A DNA stretch of 64,000 nt from contig JFHB01000015.1 in NCBI GenBank assembly GCA_000729835.1, positions 238,922 through 302,921 of the forward strand. Direction: 5' to 3'. The position numbers and the translations under genes are program-made. Shown here piece by piece: positions 58,401 to 64,000 of the stretch (position 1 is its first letter; each line of letters starts with the position of its first letter). The stretch comes from Atkinsonella hypoxylon (taxonomy: Eukaryota; Ascomycota; Sordariomycetes; Hypocreales; Clavicipitaceae). The notes under the pieces were generated by a model that had not been told where the DNA came from, did not search any database, and saw nothing but the letters and a program-made list of their open reading frames with translations.

Positions 58401-59453
58401 ATAAGCTTATAATGTTAAAAGAGGTAATAATAAAGCTATACCTTAGAAACGTCTAAACGCTAATTTACTTTTATATTACGCTAAAGTCTTTATATATACA
58501 ATTAATCCTTAAAATGCCTTTTATATATATAGCTAAAGTTACCTTTAAGTATAGTAATAAAGGAGGTAAGCTCCTCTTAAAGTGTTATTTTAGTAATGTT
58601 ATATTAGTCTTAAGGGTTACTAGAAGTATTAAATAGAAGACTGCAATAGATAAAGTAATAGCTACTAGCGTTAATTTAATCTTAATTAATAAGTTGTTTA
58701 AGGATTTAGTCTATAATTAAATAGTTAAAGAGGGTCTTAAAGCTAAGTTAGATAACAATAAGGAGCTAGTGCCTATAACAGAAGATAAAGGTGTAGCTAT
58801 TACTAACCTTATAATAAAGGGAATAGCTAACTAGTATAGAAGCTAACTTAAAGAGGCTGTAGAGAAGATTTAGCCCTTAAGGCAATTATAACTAATTAAT
58901 CTAAAGGTAAATATATTATATAAGCAGAAAGCTAATAAGATTCTGCTAAGAGATAATATTCCCTTAGATAGATTTATACCTAATAGAGACCCTAAGTAGA
59001 AATAGAAGAAGTAGAAAGAGGCAAAAGTATACTTAAATAAATTAAGAAAATACGCTAAATATATTATAGGAAGATTTAGCGAAAAACCCTAAGGATTCTA
59101 AATAATAAAAGAGCGCTTAGATTAAATAGTTAAATAAGTGCAAGAACATTTAACAGCAGAAGAAGTTAATGTTTTTAAGGAAATCCTCTACAACTAAAAG
59201 GCAGCACTAGCGTAGAACTTATTAGAGTATAAAAAGATTAATCCCTTAGTTACACTGCCTTAAGTTATCTATACTGTTGCTTATAGGGCTTAGAAAGCAA
59301 AGTTAATACTAATACCTATTAGCCTATAAAGGAGACTAGTTAATTTGCTAAAAAAGAAGCTTTAGCATAGGTTATTAGAAGAGAGTTATAGATCTTACAG
59401 GAACCCTTACTTTTTAGTAATAAAGAAGGATAGAGGGATACAGCTAGTGCTGT
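55401..59453 (+). pseudogene. Gypsy-A copy A5 gag, protease and start of reverse transcriptase
   Basis: Colinear with 18842-22905 of A3. Gag zinc-knuckle region lies near 57140-57190. Protease region is near 58270-58290. Reverse transcriptase begins before 59400 (NPYFLVIKKD, about 59402). It ends at 59453, where the inverted copy A6 is inserted. The presumed target ctgt (59450-59453) has no partner in the window, as A6's other end is lost. The 3' part of A5, and the rest of E2, E1 and A2 that should follow it, would have been distal and are missing beyond the telomere cap. Confidence 0.85.
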
Positions 59454-59938
59454 TTTGTCGCCTTAAAACCAAACCCCTAAATGACTATGCAGCCTACACT
59501 AAAGCGGGTAACGATGTAGCGCACGTTAAGATCGAAGAGAATCGGCAGAGAGCGAGATATTTGTTAGTGCGTGCTATTAAGCAATAGTAGGTAAGAAGAT
59601 TAAATAGTTAGAAAAGGCAGAAATAAAATATCGATTGCGGCTTAGAAGCTATACGCACGTAAAAGGAGCTAAATGTATTAAAGAGCTAAGGAAAGTGTTA
59701 GTATTAGTAGAGCAATATTTCTTAAGCGTTAAGTGTTGTAAATTAAAGTAGGCTAAAAGATATTAATTAATTAAAAGAGCAAAAGCCTAAAAAGAATCAG
59801 CAGAAGCTGCTTATATGCTTACTTACTTAAACTATCTAGATGTTTAGGTAATATACACTTTTATAGAGAAAAATCTATATATAGCATCCCTTATAAAGCT
59901 AATATAAGAGTATAAGAGGGTAACCCTGCTGCAATATA
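59454..59938 (-). repeat. Gypsy-A 3' LTR of inverted copy A6
   Basis: 485 bp in minus orientation: starts TTTGTCGCC and ends GCAATATA on the plus strand. The outer edge (59454 side) is clean and the inner edge is mutated. The inverted purine tract follows at about 59939-59950. Confidence 0.92.
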
Positions 59939-62900
59939 ATACCTCCCTAGTTATAAATAAGCTTATAAAGCAAGACTTATAAGTAACTTAACCCTTTAGC
60001 TAATTCCCTTAATCCTAAAGTCCTAATCCTTTTATCTTCTATAACAGCTTTAGCGTCTTTAGTGTATATAGTAGCGTCCCTCTTACTAGTAATAGCGTTC
60101 TTATAGCTAGGCGCTTTCCTTTATAATAAGCAACTCTTTCTTAGCAATTTATACTTTATTTAGTTGCTCTAGATATAATTAAATAGTGTCTTTTATTTAC
60201 CTTAATTATCTCTTGCTAAGCGCTAGAATAGAAGAGAGCTAGTAGTATAACACTAAGGTTTATATTAGTAATAGGATTATAGGCTATTATAGGTTGTTTA
60301 GCAATATATCTTTAAGCTAACGCTTCTATTTAATTCTTTATAGTGTAGTATTCTCTAGCTCTAAGCGCTTATTTTACTGCCTTTATAATCTCTTTATCCC
60401 TTTACCTAGATTTCTACTTCTATACTAACAGCTCTATAAAACGTAAAGACAGCAGCTAATACTTTAAGTTCTATAATTATTACAGAAGCTAATCTTTACT
60501 GTAAGATTCTATTTAATCTTTTTGCGTAAGATCTTACAGTATACTAGAAATTCTAGTAAAGACCTCTAAATTGTTTAGCAGTAGTAATAATAAAGAGCTT
60601 TATAAATTAGTTATAAGCTGTAGTAGCACCTTAAACGTTACAATTAAAGACTTCTTTTATACAAGAGGAAGTAGCTTATAATGTATAAGAGCCTAGCTAG
60701 GCTTACTTATCTATATTAGAAGATATAAACGCTATTCTTTTGCTGTTATTGCTGCTTTAATAGTTCTATTATAGATAATAGAATTGCTATTAAACTAAAC
60801 AGCAGCAACAAACTAATTCTCCTAAAGTTATATAAGCATTTATCTATTAACCTCTATTAACTATTTAATTACTTAATTATAATTGCTTAAGGTAAATTTC
60901 TAGGCATTAAGCTCCTTTAGAATAGGAATTCTACTACTAGTTATCTATAAGTAATATCTTAAGATAAAACACTTTATAGTATCTTCCTAGAGGTAGCTAA
61001 GGTTAAAGCCTATAGTTTTAGCTTTTTTAATAACTATATATCTATTTATAAAACTAAGCTTATTTACTGCTATTATGCATAGGACTATTATAACTCTATT
61101 AGTACCTTTACAGTAGTTATAAAACTAATTAATAGAGTTATTAGTTATAACCTAGTTGTAAAGGTGCAGTTTAAATTTGTTCCCTAATGTTTAGGTAATT
61201 CTATAGTTGCTATATTAAGTGTAAAGTATATTGTATAGGCTGTTGCTAATAAGATTAATTAGAAGATGCTTAACTAAACAATAAAGCGTCTATATTAAGA
61301 AGGATAAATAGATATATCTACATTTCTAGTTGCTTTTCTGCTTATAATATAGTACTAAAATTGCCTAGAATAGGTATAAATACTAAAGAAGCTATAAAGT
61401 TTATGCTTAACTATAGACTGCAGCTTTAAACCTTTTAATTCTACCTTTAGGTTCTATATTAAAGTAATAATAGTATCCCTTTAAGTAATTAAAGATAAAA
61501 TAAGTTTAGTAGTTATTAAAGAAAAGAAAGCTAGTAATAAGTCTTTACTTACTTATTTTATTGTGTAAGGCAGAAGGGTTATAGCTTATATTATAACAGC
61601 AAGAAATAAGTTAAAACCTATCTTTAATTCTATATACCTTTTAACCTATAAGTCTTATAATCTTACTTTAGTCTATCTCTTCTATATTAACTATAAAAAA
61701 CTCCTTAAAGATAACTACTGCACGCTTAATTCTATAAGTAATAATTCTTACTATAGCAGTAAGCTAGAATTAATTTAACTATTTACAATAAGTCTTTTAC
61801 TTAAAGGACTTTATTAGAAAGCTATAAACATTATTAAGATAATTAAACTAGATTGCTAAACTCTAGCTAGGCTATATTAACTCTATAAGCCTAAAGTTAT
61901 CTAAATTATAATTCTAATAAAGTAGTAGGCTAAAAGGAGGCTACTTAAAACGTTGCTAAAAGAGAGGCAGCTAGCGCTTATAGAGCTTCTTAAGAGGTAA
62001 ATCTACTTAATCTTACTCTTTTATGCAAAAGAAATTGCTAACTAGCTTATAGACTTACACTATAATGTAGTATATTAGTAGGTTCCTTAACGTCTTAAAG
62101 TAATATATTTATCCCTTATATATAACTCTAATGCTAGTCTTAGAAATAGGTTTCTAGTATTTGTTTTCTATTTTAGCAGTAAAGATTAAATAGCTTTTAA
62201 AAAATTAAAGGTAAAAAAGAGCTTAGGTAGATACTTATAATAAAAATATTATAAAAATAAAGGAATAAAGAGAGAGAGAGAGTAGAAATATAGGCTATAT
62301 TATAGCTAGTATTGTCTTAATAAATCCTTAGTTAATAGCTGTTTATAATTGTTATAATTTAGCAGAGGCTAACAGTAAATATATACTAAGACTCTAATAG
62401 CTGTAAACTTATTAAGTAATTTATAACATTCTTCTTAACTAATTGCATTTATCTTTCTTCTTTCTTCTTATAACTACCTTTCTATATAGCCTCTTTCTTA
62501 TTGTCTTTATTAGCACCTTTAATTATTTAATTATAACTAAAAAGCTTCCTTAAAACTATAAGAATCTTATAAATATATAGAATATTATTAGTAGAAGAAT
62601 CCCTTTTACTGCTCTCTCTTGTTAGGTTACTCTCTTTTAAAATAGTTAAATAGATATTTTTCCTTTAATAACGCTTATTAATATAGTAAGCCTTTTGTAA
62701 AAAAGCTTTTAATTATACTTCTATTCTCTTATTATACTAATAAACCTTACCTCTTTAGTATAAATTTACCTTTAAGCTTTAAGTCTATAGAGACAACAAC
62801 ATTAGTGCTAGTAGATGCTTAATATATACTAAAGTTGCTTTTTAATAGAGTTCTATGCCTAATGCGCCTCTAAGAGCTATTAAATTCTTTTGCAATTAGA

Positions 62901-63440
62901 ATCTTAAGGCTTAGTTTATTAATAGCACTGCAAGAGAAGGCTCTCTCTTATATAAGGTTGCGCTAGAATTAAACGTTAAGAACTTTATCTTTATTCTAAC
63001 TAAGATAGCTTATCTTTATAGATATTTCTATTATACACTTACTAATTGTTAAGAGTGCTATAAAGCCCTTTTAATCTTATTCTTTAGTAAAAAGAATAGT
63101 GCATTTTGCTCTTATTGCACTAATATATATCTTTAGACAGTTACCTTATTTAGGGAATATATCTACTTTCTATTTTACAGCTATACCTCTCTTAAGGATG
63201 TCTATAGCAGCTTATACAGCAATTGCGTCTAGAGTAGCTCTACTGCTATAAGCTGTAAGTAGTAATTTACAAAAGGTTATAGTAACTACAGCTAGATTTA
63301 CTATAATGCTTCTTTTGTAACGTTCTAGGGTAAAGACTAGGTAGATTAACTATTTATCCTTCTAAAGCTCTAGAAGGTTCTTTATAAGGATCTTTCTCCC
63401 TTTATAGCAGTTAATATTCCTTACTCTTTCCCTTAAACAT
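59939..63440 (-). pseudogene. Gypsy-A ORF2 (inverted copy A6), not interrupted by insertions
   Basis: This is the only ORF2 in the window with both ends and no nested element. The ATG is at 63438-63440 on the minus strand and the frame runs to the 3' LTR at 59938, about 1,165 codons. It has the same Cys-rich start (about 63290-63080) and the same C-terminal block KKSLIVTF (about 60655) as A3. Stops are TAA/TAG. This copy is the best template for aligning the family. Protein family not recognised. Confidence 0.6.
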
Positions 63441-63949
63441 TAGAACTGCTAGAATTTCGCTAGAAGATTAGGTATAAATTACTTAAGTTAAAAGATAAAA
63501 AAAAAACAGAAAAAGAGTAAAGGCTAAGCAGCCTCCCTAGTTAAAATAGAATAGAACTATACTTATTTTTAGCAGTCTTTAAAAACTTTTTATATATTCT
63601 ATTTAATCTAGGTTTATAGTCTTAATTCTAATTAGCTTTAAATCTTTAAATAATCTTAATATACTATTATTAAATCTTAGTTAGTCTTAAATATATAAAT
63701 AAATAAACTTAACCTCCCTTCTCCCTAAAGCTAAAGATATAGGAACTACAGTATTAGCTTTTGTAAAAGCTACAATAAGTTATATATCTTAGTAAAGTTA
63801 TAGGTAAATTGCTAAGATTAAATAATGTTGTTAATCTCCTTATAGCTTCTGCGCTCTTCTTTAGGTATTATTAGCAGATAAACTTCTATTGTATGCTTTA
63901 GATAATATTATAGTAAAAGATCTACTTTAGCGTTATTATCCTTAAAATC
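63441..63949 (-). pseudogene. Gypsy-A copy A6, spacer and pol C-terminus, cut by telomere
   Basis: On the minus strand it holds the last about 75 codons of the pol frame and the spacer before ORF2. It matches 25600-25797 and 42765-43067 of A3. It ends abruptly at 63949, where TTAGGG repeat begins; in A3 the Gypsy-A sequence continues in pol at this point. Confidence 0.85.
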
Positions 63950-64000
63950 TTAGGGTTAGGGTTAGGGTTAGGGTTAGGGTTAGGGTTAGGGTTAGGGTTA
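63950..64000 (+). repeat. Telomere, TTAGGG repeat
   Basis: Eight perfect TTAGGG units plus TTA run to the last base of the window. The G-rich strand points rightward, so this is a chromosome right end. No telomere-associated helicase gene or subtelomeric satellite lies next to it; the repeat abuts Gypsy-A pol sequence directly. Confidence 0.98.

Noticed and set aside
1..64000. CRISPR arrays, tRNA and rRNA genes, internal TTAGGG tracts
   Set aside because: None seen on reading both strands; repeats present are all LTR-element derived apart from the terminal telomere.

Overview
This window is the right-hand end of a fungal chromosome. It finishes in 51 bases of TTAGGG repeat (63950-64000), oriented as a 3' chromosome end. 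Everything before the repeat is decayed, nested LTR retrotransposon; I find no host gene, tRNA or rRNA. The DNA is very AT-rich and poor in CpA/TpG. Nearly all in-frame stops are TAA/TAG at positions where related copies or the protein family have Gln, Trp or Arg. These are marks of repeat-induced point mutation (RIP), so a filamentous ascomycete with AT-rich subtelomeres is the likely source. Species was not determined.

Five families or derivatives are present. 'Gypsy-A' has LTRs of about 485-493 bp (TGTGTCGC...GGCGACAAA), makes 4-bp target duplications, and is about 11.75 kb when complete. It carries one gag-pol frame plus a long second frame (ORF2, about 1,150 codons) between integrase and the 3' LTR. 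'Copia' has LTRs of about 695-703 bp (TGTTRAAAAT...ATTTTCAAYA), is about 7.9 kb, and has a copia-type half-tRNA primer site. 'Gypsy-B' is an 8.1-kb chromovirus with 322-bp LTRs and a 2.4-kb 3' tail. 'Gypsy-E' is a chromovirus on the minus strand with an extra 3' frame. Solo LTRs of Gypsy-A and Copia also occur.

Layout. 1-1901 is the 3' end of Gypsy-A copy A0, inserted in A1 (1902-4848), which is inserted in Copia-L (4849-7206, holding an inverted solo Copia LTR). Copia-L abuts Gypsy-A fragment A2 (7207-9824). Gypsy-E copy E1 (9825-13707, minus, holding another inverted solo Copia LTR) sits in A2. E2 (13708-14508 plus 51599-54913, minus) sits in E1. Copia-R (14509-51593) sits in E2. Gypsy-A copy A3 (18349-47551) sits in Copia-R, A4 (25802-42760) sits in A3, and Gypsy-B (31839-39953) sits in A4. 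A solo Gypsy-A LTR (43716-44200) also sits in A3. On the right, A5 (54914-59453) sits in E2 and the inverted A6 (59454-63949) sits in A5. A6 is cut off in pol and capped directly by telomere repeat.

The elements most worth a second look are the unrecognised ORF2 of Gypsy-A, a mutation gradient in which repeat edges and homology breakpoints are spared, the copia-like primer site, and the telomere seeded inside a retrotransposon. Frames in RIP-mutated DNA were judged by eye, without alignment software. Domain calls rest on recognisable motifs; boundaries of whole insertions rest on matching target-site duplications where stated.
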